From Heterodera schachtii (lineage: Eukaryota; Nematoda; Chromadorea; Rhabditida; Heteroderidae), in contig SIJG01000188.1 in assembly GCA_023374025.1 (NCBI GenBank), positions 107,093 to 171,092 on the forward strand: a stretch of 64,000 bases of DNA, in the 5' to 3' direction. Below are positions 26,293-39,164 of the stretch, in pieces (the stretch's first letter is position 1; each line of letters starts with the position of its first letter). Both the position numbers and the translations under genes were made by a program. A model generated the notes under the pieces. That model was given only the letters and a program-made list of their open reading frames with translations, did no database searches and was not told the origin of the DNA.

Positions 26293-26703
26293 AAGAGACT
26301 AAAAATAATAAATTTATTAAGAATTACTTTTTGATTGTAGTATGTTATGCCAAATTCCTTTGGCTCTTCCATTTCTGTGCCCAATCAATTCAATTTGCCC
26401 ATCACATTTTCCCTTTCCTCTAATTACGCCAACTGTTTCCTTTTCTCTTCTTCTCTTGCCCCGCCCGAAAATTGTTTATGAGGGAGCCATCGGACCAACC
26501 CCGGGAAAGCGATCACTTTGAGACCTTTCGATCAACTTTTGCTTTTCTCCGATTTACTCCGATTTCTTTTTGCCTCACATTTTTCTTTTGTGCTTTAATA
26601 AAAAGGGCTGTTAAAAGGCCAACTCGGACTCAATAGGCGGGATCGCGCCTAGCCCCTGACTTCGGTCAGGGGTAGGCCCAACGATCCCACGGACCGCCTA
26701 ATA
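26293..26703 (+). repeat. 5' direct repeat, probable LTR
   Basis: A 411-bp sequence repeated almost exactly at 27914-28325. It carries AATAAA near 26598 (TTTAATAAAAAGGG) and, just downstream, a perfect hairpin CCCCTGAC-TTCG-GTCAGGGG at 26653-26672, an 8-bp stem closed by a TTCG tetraloop. A polyadenylation signal followed by a structured stretch fits the R-U5 part of an LTR. Canonical TG/CA ends and a primer-binding site are not evident. Confidence 0.65.
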
Positions 26704-27771
26704 GAGAAGGCGCGGAAGGAATCGGAAAATGAGATAAGGAAGGAAGCAGAAGCGGAAGCGAGGAAGGAATTGGAAGAGGAAGCACAGAAGGAAGCGGAAA
26801 AGAAAGCGCAGAAGAAAGCCGAAGAAGCGAAAGAAAATACGCAAAAGGAAGCGGAAGAAGCAAAAGCACAGAAGGAAGCGGAAGAAGCGAAAGAAAAAGC
26901 ACAGAATGAAGCGGAAGAAGCGAAAGAAAAGACGCAAAAGGAAGCCGAACAAGCAAAGGCGCAGAAGGAAAGGGAAGAGAAAGCCAAAAAGAAGACGGAA
27001 GGGGAAGAGAAGGACACAATAATCGCCAGGGGGATAAAGAAAAGGCGCTTAACAGAAGCAGAAAAGGAAGAGCGAAGCCAGAAGGATGCCGAGGAAAAAG
27101 CGCGCCGAGAAATCACATATATTGTAAAAGAAGTCGAAGAGGAAGCCAAGCAAAGGCAGATTCAAAACAAAATTGAAGAATTGGCGGCAAAATTGGTGGG
27201 GAAAACCAGAGACCAAATGGGAGAAGAGGAGGCGAAGGAATTGGAAAAGGAGCGGAAGCGCTTTGAGAATCCCCCGGAGCCCCAAAGAGAGCGCATGCCC
27301 TTCTATTCCAGTACCGTGGCGCGCTTTGAATGCCAAAGCGAACTGGCAGCAGCGAAACCGAGGGGCAGAGAAAGGAACTTGGGAATGAGCGGGAAGCGCA
27401 TGCTCACAAGCGTGCTCAAAGCTGCCGTCGGGACAGTGAATGACCGTCCCTGTATCCCTCCCAAGGGATTAAATCGCGACATACTCAAAAGAAGACCGAC
27501 TCCCGCACCAGTGCCACAGTTCACGACACGCAGCGTGGAGAGGAGCCCCGTGAGGAAGACCTACGCGCCGTTTCGGAAAGGGATGCCACTGCAACGCGCG
27601 GAGGAAGCAATCTACAAAATCCGCAAGTCACTGCTCGAGGCCGCGGACGCGCTTTCAGAGCTCGCCGATGAACTGTTCCCACACGGAGAAGCGCGAGAGA
27701 AAGAGGAAGAAAAAAAGGAGGACAAAGAGGCGCAGTGGGGAGAACCGGGCCCCTCTCATTTTTTTATGTAA
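26704..27771 (+). CDS. highly charged coiled-coil protein between direct repeats (gag-like position)
   Basis: One frame is open from about 26653, inside the left repeat, to TAA at 27769-27771. The first ~140 residues are a degenerate repeat of about 10-11 residues (QKEAEEAKEK...) predicting a long coiled coil. A basic, Pro-containing region follows (GLNRDILKRRPTPAPV), then a predicted helix (RAEEAIYKIRKSLLEAADAL) and an acidic tail. No zinc knuckle, protease or polymerase is present. There is no in-frame ATG before about residue 149 of the stretch counted from 26770, so the start is unknown: it may be upstream by splicing or lost. Its place between two LTR-like repeats suggests the gag-like or cargo ORF of a non-autonomous LTR element. 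A host gene caught between duplicated sequences is the alternative. GC content is far above the flanks. Confidence 0.6.
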   Translation, partial: EKARKESENEIRKEAEAEARKELEEEAQKEAEKKAQKKAEEAKENTQKEAEEAKAQKEAEEAKEKAQNEAEEAKEKTQKEAEQAKAQKEREEKAKKKTEGEEKDTIIARGIKKRRLTEAEKEERSQKDAEEKARREITYIVKEVEEEAKQRQIQNKIEELAAKLVGKTRDQMGEEEAKELEKERKRFENPPEPQRERMPFYSSTVARFECQSELAAAKPRGRERNLGMSGKRMLTSVLKAAVGTVNDRPCIPPKGLNRDILKRRPTPAPVPQFTTRSVERSPVRKTYAPFRKGMPLQRAEEAIYKIRKSLLEAADALSELADELFPHGEAREKEEEKKEDKEAQWGEPGPSHFFM

Positions 27772-27777
27772 AATGCA

Positions 27778-27885
27778 TAAGGCAATCTTCAAAAAAAAAG
27801 AAAAAAATATATTTTAATCAAAAAAATAAAAATAAATAAATAAAATACAAAATACAAAACAAATACAAAAATACAAAATTGCCTT
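27778..27885. repeat. small A-rich inverted-repeat insertion
   Basis: TAAGGCAAT near 27779 and its complement ATTGCCTTA near 27877-27885 bracket a poly-A/AAATAC-rich stretch just after the coiled-coil stop codon. It may be a tiny MITE or part of the element's 3' untranslated region. Confidence 0.35.
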
Positions 27886-27913
27886 AAGCTAAATCCCGAA
27901 TATTTTGTTATTC

Positions 27914-28325
27914 AAGAGACTAAAAATAATAAATTTATTATGAATTACTTTTTGATTGTAGTATGTTATGCCAAATTCCTTTGGCTCTTCCATTTCTGTG
28001 CCCAATCAATTCAATTTGCCCATCACATTTTCCCTTTCCTCTAATTACGCCAACTGTTTCCTTTTCTCTTCTTCTCTTGCCCCGCCCGAAAATTGTTTAT
28101 GAGGGAGCCATCGGACCAACCCCGGGAAAGCGATCACTTTGAGACCTTTCGATCAACTTTTGCTTTTCTCCGATTTACTCCGATTTCTTTTTGCCTCACA
28201 TTTTTCTTTTGTGCTTTAATAAAAAGGGCTGTTAAAAGGCCAACTCGGACTCAATAGGCGGGATCGCGCCTAGCCCCTGACTTCGGTCAGGGGTAGGCCC
28301 AACGATCCCACGGACACGCCTAATA
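27914..28325 (+). repeat. 3' direct repeat, probable LTR
   Basis: The partner of 26293-26703, differing by only a few bases (for example AAGAATTAC against ATGAATTAC, and GGACCGCC against GGACACGCC). It keeps the AATAAA and the TTCG hairpin (28274-28293). Such similarity between the two copies implies a recent insertion or gene conversion. Confidence 0.65.
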
Positions 28326-31101
28326 TAGTAAAAATAAAAATTTTTATTTATGTGTTGATTAAAAATATTGGCTTTCAAATGGGCGAACAAATTCTTTATG
28401 TGAAATTTATTATTCTTTTCATTCAATAAATTATATTGTCGTCACCGGAGTTAATAGAATTTATTCAGTTTTTTAATTTGGATACTTCTCATTTTTAAAT
28501 TTTTTTCAATATATTTCTTAATATTTATGAATTAATTTAACCTATTATTTATTATTTTGTAGAATTTAATTTAATTATGGTTTGTCATTTATCTTTAAAT
28601 ATATAATTAGTGACAATTGTATGTATTTAAATGTTTTTTAATCTTTTCAATAAATTCCCAAGTAATAACTCTCGTCGATGGTAGGTTTATTTACGGTGAA
28701 TTCTGCATAACATTTTTATAAAGTTGAGTTCGTGAAAACATTTTTTTATATTTTCAATGAATTTAATAAATGATTATTGTATGCTGCTCGAATATGTATA
28801 AAAAATGACCATAAATCGTATTTTCGAACAAATTTTGTTATTTAAGTAAATTTATTCATTCAGGCCGTTCTTATAATTCAGAACCTATTCTTTATACAAA
28901 TTTATTTTTTAAAAGTCAATGCGTAATATAATTAATTCTGGTTTCATGATTTTAATGTATTATTTTATTTCTTATATATTTCATTATATTACTAATCGAT
29001 CAGGTGCGCGAAGGTTTGTTTCCACAAATGGGAAGGTTTTTCAAAAAATCCAAAAATATTTCATTAAACTTTTAATTAATTATTGTTTTAAACAAGTTTT
29101 TTATGTATTATAAAATTCAACACTCCATTTGAAGATTAGAGATTTAGATTATTATTTATGTTTTAGTTGAATAGACTTAATTATAATTTAGATGATTATT
29201 TTTTTAGTCTCGTTAGAAGCTCCGATGTTATTGTTAGCTCTTGTGGTGTTACAATGAAAATTTAATTGCTCTAACTCTTAATTTGTCAAAGCTCATTTTG
29301 TATGTTTTTATTTTCTTTTATATTTGCCAATAATTAGACGGTTTTTTTATTATATTTGAATTAAAATTATTATTTTATGAAAATTAATACCATTAAGCCC
29401 TTTTGTAATTAATTTTAAATTTTCTTTTTTTTGTTTAATTATTAATTTTCTTGTATTTAGCATTTAAAAATTATATTGTTTTAAGTAACTATACTATTTC
29501 TATTGGAGCCTTTTATTTATTTATAGCATTATGATAATGAAAAAACAATTTTTCTTTCAGCATTAAATTCAATTTAATTATTCATAATACGATAAAGTAT
29601 AGTTAAATTTTCTCAAAGCCCTTTTTTGTTAAATTACTTTTATAATTATGTTTCGATTTCGAGAAATTTACATTAATAATCATTGGTTAATATTAAAAAA
29701 AATAAAGCTTACTTGTTGGATATTTTTCTGTGACCATTTTTTTTATTACAATAATTAAAATATTTATTTTTTCTTACTATAATAAAAAATTTAAAATAAT
29801 ATTAATAATAACTTGAGCCAAGGTCACTATGGTGGTAACCCCCACCCGTCAATCCATTCTATTTTAAAATTGGTAAAAAAGATGAATTTTTCATTAATCA
29901 TTTAAATTAGTACTTTTTCTATTTTATCATCATATTTTAGTGTTTTCATTTTTTCTTATTATATATTTATTTCAGTTTTATTCTATTCTATTTAAATTCT
30001 TTTTTTATCGGAAGCTTTTGCCTTCATTGTATTTAGATAATTTATTCGTTCAAATATTAAAAATATTAACAGGTAAAACAAAGTGATTCAGATTGTACAT
30101 AATGTCTCAACGGAATCTGTTCAAAAATGCCATATTTATATTAAAAAAATGTGTTTCAAAATTATTTATTTATTTAAAATTTTATCATACATAAGTATTT
30201 ACTTAATTTTTTTATATAATGAATTTTTTATTTGGATATTAATTTAAAAATTTTAGAAATCATATTAAACATTATTAATTTCTATTATAATCGTGTTATG
30301 ATTTTATCTTTATCCATTAAAAATATTTTGCAAATTTAAATATATTCATTAAATATTGAATAAAGCTTTTGTATTATTTTGGATAATTGGTTTCATTTTA
30401 GCGCTATTGGTCCCTTGAGACGCCGTTTCACAAAACCAAGTTCTTTCCGAGGTGAATATTCCTAAATGTCCTTTTTTATGTGACTTGAAAAAAGTTTAGT
30501 GTATTAAATTTTTCATGCGCTTCTGTCGCTTCCAATTTTAGCCCAATTTTTTTTCAAAAAATAAACCCTAAAAATCGACCCCGAAAATTTCTGCAAATGT
30601 GATTTTCTTGACAAATTTTTGATTTTAAAAAAATTATCTTACTCATTACTGATTTACCGTTTATGTTACTTTTTTGGATAGAGTTACGCGTTTACACCCC
30701 CTAATTGGAAACTTTTTAGCACCTATTTTTGGTTTTTAAAAATTAAATATTTAGGCAGTATTTAGAACCTAGAAATGGTATTCCTACTTATAATATATTG
30801 TATTTCTTCCTTTTATTTAATTTTTCATTCATACTTTATTCATTATTATTATCATCATTTATGTATTCTATTGATTTGAATAGTATTTATATTCTTTATA
30901 ATTCAATTATTTTTAAGATATACATTCTACTAAATAATTTTTGTTTTAAAAAATTTGTACTACTTCATTGTTTTTATTTAGATTTTTAAAAAAGCTTTAA
31001 TAATTTTAAACATTTAGAAGTGATTATATTAAAATTACTTTTTTCATTAAGAATTTTCTGTTATTTAAAAAGTTAATCTTTATTAATTCCATTTATTTTA
31101 A
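28326..31101. other. T-rich gene desert
   Basis: No gene is seen. A short GC blip at about 29815-29860 contains GGTGGTAACCCCCACC, a 5-bp-stem hairpin. The sequence near 30353-30406 is related to 20326 and 54036. Confidence 0.5.
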
Positions 31102-32836
31102 ATTCTGAACGGACTGGGTACGGTGGCGGTGCCATTGGCGGCCCAATTTCTCACAAAGCCATTCAGTTTTATGGCTATATTTGGCGCCCGGTTCTTCCAA
31201 GTGAACTTTTTATTTATTTATAATTAAATTTTTATTTTTTTTTAGGGTTTTAACCTTTCGATTTCAATGGTGGCCATTGGTAATATGATGTGTAGGGCTC
31301 CCAATTATATGCACATGCATATGTAAAAAGCAGCTTTTCATTTTTTCATAAATTAAGAAACAATTAGCAAAAATTGGAGCACGCTGAAGGAGATGACTTT
31401 GTTCATAAGCATTCTCTCCATTCATTTTCAGGTGTTCATTTTGGAAATAATGTTTTTTTTAATTAAAAAATTAAAAATTAAATTTTCAAAATGTTCAAAA
31501 TTTAAAATTTTAGTACTATTAAAAAAAAAGTTTAGTTGGCCTTTTTAGCTTGGCCGTATCATCATCACAATGCCTTTGTCAGGCTTTTTGTGCGACTCTT
31601 CGCTTGGCTGGCCGTCCGTCTATTATTTGCTTGGCATTCCGACACTTTTCTCATTTTCATTTTTCTGTTTGTTTTATCGGGATACGCCATCACAGCACAG
31701 GTGCGACCATCTCAGCAGATTAGAAAACGGACAACTGCTGGGGTCGGAGGGATCCCAAGTCGGGATCCCGACTAAATCCCGAAGGTTTTTTCCGGGATAC
31801 CGCGTTATTAATTTGGCTCGAGACTCTCGGAACATTTGTTTTTACAAGTGTAAAACATGGGAACGTTTGGGTCTTGAGCCTTAGAAATTTGGAAAGTGTT
31901 CGGCTTTTATGTCTCGGGCATTTATCAGCTGTAAATCTCGGTGGGAATTTATTGGTTTTTCATTTGCTTTTTTATGCCAAAACGCCATTTGCAATAAATT
32001 CACAGATTAATTTGAGCCACCGAAATGGAACGCATTCAATCGGGCAAAATGGGCACAAGCGAAACGCGAGGGCACAGAAAGAGATTCAAATTTGTAATTT
32101 ACATTTTAATAAATTTAATGTTTCTGTTTTAAAAGTTTGCGAATTGGCATCTTCTCTCCTTGTTTGGGGTTTGTATTGGCATTGCGTTTGGTGCGCATAC
32201 TTTTTCACTATACGGACCAATATATTTGCACAATGTAATGATTTTGCTTGAATTATTTTATTAATTAATAATATTTTTATGTATTTTAAATTTCTACCTA
32301 AAAAATTTGTCAGTCCTCGAAAAATTCCGAATGAACATTGAAAAACTCGGAAACACTTCAAATACCGAGAACAGGCATCCCGAGTTCCGACCTTGGCTTT
32401 GTCTTTGAATCGGGGCGAGGGCCCCGGCTAACAGCAAGAGAGACAAAAACCGAAACAAACCAATTTTAATTGCCGACCTAATTATGCCAATTTAGTAGCA
32501 GAACTAATTATTCCAATTTTTATTGCCGCCCTAAATTTCAATTAATGCCACCTAATTATTCCAATTTTAATTGCCGAACTAACTATTTGAATTTTAATTG
32601 CCGAACTAATTATTTCAATTTTAATTGCCGAACTAATTATTTCAATGTTAATTGCCGACTTAATTATTTTTGAATTAATTTTTTGCAGTCAATTGGCATC
32701 AACATGCATTAGACTGGGATTGTGGTGGCATTGCCATTTGTCATCTCCACATTTTTGTCCATTGCCGTGGGCAGAATTTGCGACCGTCTCATCGGCACAA
32801 AGGCGGCGTTGGTTCTGCTCACATGCGTGTCACAGG
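31102..32836 (+). pseudogene. SLC17-like MFS transporter, 5'-truncated, in-frame stops
   Basis: SLC17-type carriers move anions such as phosphate or glutamate across membranes. Seven exon-like blocks in compatible frames can be read: 31102-31200 (GARFFQ), 31246-31289 (GFNLSISMVAIG), 31368-31431 (NWSTLKEMTLFISILS), 31549-31700 (MPLSGFLCDSSLGWPSVYYL, then FYRDTPSQH), 32006-32093 (ATEMERIQSGK), 32136-32234 (SLYGPIYLHN) and 32689-32836 (TGIVVALPFVISTFLSIAVG). RFFQ, WSTLKE, GWPSVYYL and FYRD...H match the order in the family's N-terminal half. TGA at 32013-32015 and TAG at 32710-32712 interrupt the frame, the 5' end is missing into T-rich desert, and no convincing C-terminal half follows. The last block could end at a GC donor (CAG|GCAAGA). 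It is most likely a decayed gene. If the stops are sequencing errors, it would be a partial functional gene. Confidence 0.7.
32463..32672. repeat. ~27-bp tandem repeat within an intron-like spacer
   Basis: About seven to eight imperfect units built on AATTTTAATTGCCGAACTAA lie between the sixth and seventh blocks of the transporter pseudogene. The last four are best conserved. Confidence 0.8.
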
Positions 32837-32886
32837 CAAGAATGGTTCATGGAAGTTTCGGGAACGTTGTTCAGGGCTTCGGCTAA

Positions 32887-35800
32887 TGCCAGCCCAGGGA
32901 ATACGAATACGCCCAAAATTCAAAACTCGAATTTTTGGAACATTGACTTTTTGGCCAGTTATCAAATTAGGAATTCAAGATTAATCAAAATGGATGGATT
33001 ATCAACGAAAGATAAAGAAAAAACACCGTAACTAATTCACCTAATTACCTACAATTTGTCCCTTTTAATTACCAGCCTTTTTGAGAGAGTGTAAAACCAA
33101 AGCCTATGGGGGTAAATTTAAAAATTTCTCCAAAAATTCCAATGATTATGCTGGCACCGGTGAGGGATTGTTTTAGCTTCTGGAAATCTTTAAAGCCGGC
33201 TGAAATTCAATAAATTTTTGTTAGATATGATAACAGATCTTGAGTAAAAATGGAGATTTTTCAAAATCTGAGGCGGCCCGGCAGTGCCGACAAGCGCCGT
33301 CGGGCTAAATTGTTAAGAAATTGACAAAATATTTGCGGCTTTTTAAAAATATTTAAATTTGGTGCCTTTTCAGTACGGCATGGCAATTAGCTACGCTCTT
33401 TTGGCAGATATTAATAAAGAAATAAAAAAATTGAAGAAACATTCAAAGAAGGGTTTATTTTTACTTATGATACTAATAAGGTAAATATTTTAATGCATAA
33501 AAAGAAATTTAAAAGTTCGAAATATTTTTCAAAGAACACTCAAATCTGTATAGAAAACATAAAGTAATAATTTCTTCTATTCATAAAATGAATCAAAATT
33601 ATTTCAAATGAATAATTCTCGAACTGATAATAATTTTAAATTGTGTATATTTGATTATTTAAAAAAGTCTCTTAAATATTTAAATAGACTCGTAATAATA
33701 ATTATTAATAATTGTTTGATCCGGTCAATCTGCAAAATACAAAACTAAATAATTTTAAAAAATTGACTTTAAAATAGTTAAAAATCTGTTCACACATGCA
33801 CCTATAAAAAGTTTCTTTAGGAATGTTTAATAAATTAAAAGAATTTAATGGAGAAAAAATAACAATTAAATGATAATCACCAATTTTAAAATTATTAACA
33901 ATAAAATTAAAAGCGCAATTGTTTAAAAATAATGTTTTTAATACAAGAAGCATTATCTTTTTTATATGTTGAATTCAAAACAAAAAATTAAATGACAAAA
34001 TTAAAAATCATTACGTAGCGTGATAAAAACAAAGTTGTCGCCCTCTTGAACGAGGGGCGGTCTTGTCAAGAAAAGAAGAAAAGAGAGATTTAAATCGGCG
34101 ATTTTTAGAACATATTTAAAAATTGAAATAATATTAGAAAACTAAAAAGCTTAATCATTTCTTCGCACAAAAATTCAAGAACAAAAGTTAAATTAGTGAA
34201 AAGGATGAGATTAAGTATAATTAATTAATAAATGTATGAAAAATTATTAAACCAATAGCCGTTATAATCAACCAACAGACCAATAGTAACCCACCAAATT
34301 AAATAAATTAACAAATTTTTAGGCAGAAAAATCAAAAATTTATTTCCATAAAATATTATCAAATTATTAGAATAAAAGTTGAACATTAAAAATTAAAATA
34401 AATATTTCTTGATAAAAAAGTTAATGAAAAACTAATAGCTGTCATTTTTAAAAATTTGTTATATATTGTGTATTTAATTTGGTCCTTGTTAATTAATTAT
34501 TTTTAAAAGGCTCAAGCAATTATTATGTTGGATGAAATTAAAGTTTATTGGAAGACAAAAATTTATTGACCGTTTAAAAAGATTATTACATTACATTGAT
34601 GAATAGCTAAAATAATAATTAGGGCTTTACTTATTGCAGGCTTGTTAAAAAAATCAATAAGAAAAATGCAATAAAAACGAAAAACACATCCCTAAGAAAT
34701 GACCAAAAAAATTTATGAAAATACACCTTTAAGAATTGAAAAAAATTTCAAAAAAATAATCCCAAAATTTAAGTTTTTTTTCTTAATGAAAATTTTTGGT
34801 TTAAAATTTTGTCTTTATTTAATAAGTTTATTTACAAAATAAAATTGAAAATATCCTAAAAAATATTTAAGAAATAAAAAAACAAAATTTTAAATATATG
34901 AAAGTAACTGTACAAAATTTATAAGCAATTAATTTAAAAAGCCATCTAAAATTATTATTTTAATAAAATATCTAACATGAAACATATTTTGTTTAAAATA
35001 ATCAGAAGAGAAGCTATTAAAATTTTAAACCAGTATGCCAAATCGTTTAAAAATTTTGACAAGATTTCCGAAAACCACATGATTCAAAACCCTAAAATTT
35101 TTAATCCAAAAACCAGAAAGTGATCATTTTATAGACAAAATCTCTTACAAAATACAATTAAATTTTCAATTTTCCCCGGCGGCGCCTTCGGCACCGCCGG
35201 ACCATTAACTTAACAATTGTTGAAAAAATGATGCAGCAAAAATAGATCTTATTAAAGGTAAGGAATTTTAAAATTTTTAGTTTTTTCTTTTGGAAAAATC
35301 CCAGTTTTGTGCCTTGCCCATTTGAAATAAAAATTTCAGGCCCGACCAATTTTTCGTAAAAATAACTAGAAAAATTTTTGAATATTATATAAGCAAAATC
35401 CTCAGAATGTCTTTTTTGTGTCATAATCTCACGAATTTATAAATGTATAAAAAAAAATATAAATTTTACAGACGATCTTTCACTAATATTCAAGAAAGTA
35501 CAATGAATTTATGATGAAAATAAATATTAAATGTATATTCAAATTCGAAAAATATTATAATATAAATATATTTATTAATGTTAAGTAAAAACAAGATGAG
35601 TAATTGAACATTAAAAATTAGTGCAAAATTTATGAAATGAAAATTTTAATACCTAAAAAATAAATCTTTTCATAAAATTAAATTCGTACAAAAAATTTAT
35701 TTAGAAGAATTTTTGTGAAAATTAATGTGAATAGGTAGGTCATAAATGCGGTAATGCGATTAACTTGTAGAAATAAATAAGTGCCAAATTACTATTAGAC

Positions 35801-36497
35801 ATAATGAAATTTTTTATAAAAATAAATTAACAATAAATAATTTATTCAAGATTATGGTAATAAATAATGAAAATAAATTTAAAGCATAAACTATGTTAAT
35901 ATTAAAATGAAATTCATGCATTATTATATAGATAAAAATTTTGAAAGTTACTGAATCCATTTGAAATGAGAGGAAATGAAAAATAAATAAAGTGTTAATC
36001 TTTAACTATTAAATTTTTAAAATAGTTAATTCAATTTAATATATAATTACAGATAAATTTTCAAAGGATAAAAAAGATCAAAATAAAATATTTAAAAACA
36101 ATAAAGAACGCTAAGAAAAAAAACCCTTTACATCAAACATAATTATTTAATTAACAATGCTGATCAAACAACAAAAAAATAAAAAATGCATAATACCGTA
36201 TAAAGCTTAAAATTGTTTGCCAAATAGAACATTATTGAATGGCTACGCATGGGGTGATACAATTGGTAACCTCGGTTCAATATATTATATTAATTTACTA
36301 TTTAAATTGCTCTAAATTAAAAATAATCGATCAAAAGATTATGTTATTATAAAGTTAAAAGAAAATTTTTCCATCGAACACTCACCTAAATAAATATTTA
36401 AAAACACTTTATAATAAAAATAAAGTGAACCTAAACGCTTAAAAGAAAAAACGATATTTGATAATTATTCAATTGAAGTAGAGAAACTAACAAAATA
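32887..36497. other. AT-rich region, A-rich desert
   Basis: No supported gene. Just beyond the pseudogene, a short open stretch after TTTTCAG near 33373 (YGMAISYALLADINK) could be an exon relic but has no recognisable family. GC-rich hairpin blips lie at about 33270-33302 and 34035-34065. The rest is A-rich. Confidence 0.45.
35176..35200. repeat. GC-rich hairpin (CCGGCGG...CCGCCGG)
   Basis: An 11-bp-arm hairpin with one internal mismatch and a TTC loop, isolated in AT-rich DNA. Similar GC-rich hairpins occur at 880-905 and 33275-33302. It may be the terminal structure of a dispersed element family, such as a Helitron end, but no CTRR terminus could be fixed. Confidence 0.45.
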
Positions 36498-36505
36498 ATG
36501 ATAAA

Positions 36506-37101
36506 TAGGGATCGTTTTTTTTATGTAAATACATATTTTTTCCTGGATTCTCCATGCTTTGAATAGTAGAAAAAACACTTTCATTTTTGTGTTTGCGAAC
36601 AAAAGTTGGGACTTTTATTTACATATTTTTACATATTTTGGGATTTTTTTACATATTACATATGTACATATTTTTATACATATTTAGTACTTTTTCGAAC
36701 ATATTTTGCAATTTTTCGTACATATTTTCATTTTTTTTTTACATATTTTGAGGATTTTTGAGAATTTATAGAAATTTTTTGTAAAAAATAAAAAATATAT
36801 ATTTTTGAAAATGTACCCCAAATAACCTGTTTTTTTTTTTCAAAAAATGAGAATTTTTAAAATAATTTTTAAAATAATAAAAAGTGATTCTAAGCCTATT
36901 TTGGTTATTTTTATGGCATTTTGTGCCTATTTCACCCTTTACTAAGATTTTTTCCAAAAAAATAACCATTAAAAAAAGTTTTATTTACATATTTGGTACA
37001 TATTTTGGGTTTTTTATACATATTTCTTACATATTTGAACATTTTTTATACATATTTATTTATATATTTTGCGATTTTCTTACATAAAAAAACGATCCCT
37101 A
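36506..37101. mobile_element. hAT-like MITE (596 bp) with 8-bp target duplication
   Basis: The ends are TAGGGATCG...CGATCCCTA, and the inverted match runs on through poly-T and ATGTAA. The direct repeat ATGATAAA flanks it exactly (36498-36505 and 37102-37109). An 8-bp duplication with TAGGG ends is the hAT pattern. The interior is filled with irregularly spaced copies of ACATATTTT in both halves, and there is no transposase. Confidence 0.8.
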
Positions 37102-37109
37102 ATGATAAA

Positions 37110-39164
37110 TATTAAATTATTAATTTCTCAAAAATGTAAAAAATTTCAACTAAACTATTAATTAATTACTAAAAAACAGAAAATAAAAAGACAAAGTAAA
37201 GTAAAAAGTTATCATCCAATTATGGGTAAAACTAAAAATGAGATAAAAAAAAAGAAAAGCTGTAAAATTGCAATAATTATGGCAATTATAAAATATAAGT
37301 TTATAAATCAAGAAATTAAGACGGAAACTGATCAATTAAAGAAAATTTTATTTTTGCTAATATTGCATACCATATGAAAGAATAAAATTTCAAAGTAATA
37401 AAAAATGAAATTTCGCACAAAGAAAACAAATGCCTGCACTCTTCATCCAAGAATTAAAAGAAATAATTTAAAAAGCTATTAATTTAAATGAAAAAGGCAC
37501 TTTTCGGGCTAAGCTTTTTAAGTAAATAAAATCACGAAATTTTAAAAACAATTTTTCTTATTCATTTCATAATTATATCTGTGTTTCTTCATTAAAAAAT
37601 CTTATTAAAAAGAAATTGCTTTTGAAGCAGTTATCAATTATCATCATTGTTCTTTTATTTTCATTTGATTAAAAAATTATTTATATAATAGCATTGTTTC
37701 TCTGAATCTGCAAAACCAAAACTACACATATTTGAATAATTTTCATTGTAAAATAGTTGTATTTTACTTAAATATATAATAAACAAATAATAATAAGAAC
37801 AACTAATATTACTCAAAGAAATGTGTTATTAATGAGTAAAATTGAATGAAATTTAATTTGTTTGTACTCGAAAATATTATTAAATATGATAAAACAAATA
37901 AGACTTATAAAAAAAATACTTTTTAAAAAAAAAAGGTGAGGAAAAGGTAAATTACCATATTATCAAACCATAAACCCTTAAATTTTGTTTCAAAATTTAT
38001 TAACTATAGATTTAAAAGTGGAATTATTAAAAGGATATAGTGCGTCATTCGTACTTCAGCGTCACTGTTCTTGATAAATACGGAATTTTAGGCCGCCTCA
38101 ACGAGTAAATCAATCAGTTGTCAAAAAAGAAAGAAAATATAATTTTTATAAATTTCGACGATTTTTAGAAAAAAAAAAATTTAGTAATTATAAAACCAAA
38201 AATGAAAATCAAAATTATTTGAAAAAAATGAATGACGAAAATTGCAAAATTGCAAAATTTAATGTTTTATCAAGTTGATAATTCTCCGATCAAAAATATA
38301 ATTAAATATATTTAGATTAATTCTTATTTAAAAGGAAACTTCAGCATGGAAATGATAATAAACCTTATAATCATTAATTATTGTCATTTACGATCTTAAA
38401 TTATAAGCAGGGAACAAGCAGAAAATTATATGATTAAGGCACAAAATATACGTATAAAAGTTATTAAATAAAGAATTAAAATTTAAAAATATCAGTATTC
38501 AAAGAACCTACATATGTATCAGTTTTATTCTTTGTAACGTTTCTTTAAAGTGCAATTTTTCTTATACTCACAGTTTGCCAAACAATTTCATTGAAACGAA
38601 TAATTTAATAAGTAATTAATGAAATTTGATTTCCTTTTATCGTGACAATTAAGAAAGTGAAGCCAAAATAGTGGAAACATTTTTTATGCCCATCTGTCTG
38701 CTTTATTTTTAAAGTGCCAAATTATTACAAAAATTAATGAATGCTAAATTTACTATATTAGTGATAAAACGCAAAAAAAAGTAAATTGAAGAAAACACTA
38801 TTAATGTTCTATGAATTTTTTGATCACAGATTTTTTCAAATTTATTCATTTTTGAGATAAAATAAAATAGAAGACAAGGGAAAAAACGATATTTTATTAT
38901 TTCATATTTTTAATATTATATTCATTTTTTGCTATTTTTTTCTTAAGAAAATTGTTAAATTTCTGAACAAATATGTCAGTAAGATCAATATTTTACAAAT
39001 AATTCATTAAAGACTTCCGAAATTGTTTTTTAAATATTTTTAAATTGACTTAACTCTTTTTGCTTTCGAGAGTTTTTCTTTTATTCTTTTTATTAAAAAC
39101 TCTTTTTGCTTTCGAAAAGCCTAGGTTCCTTCTTTTCTCTAGCTAGGGTCAGGGCTGAACACTA
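37110..39164. other. A-rich region, start of a diverged local duplication
   Basis: No gene is seen. A short GC blip lies at 38041-38105. From about 38.5 kb the sequence has a diverged relative about 3.0-3.3 kb downstream (for example ATTAATGAAATTTG at 38619 and near 41824). Confidence 0.5.
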
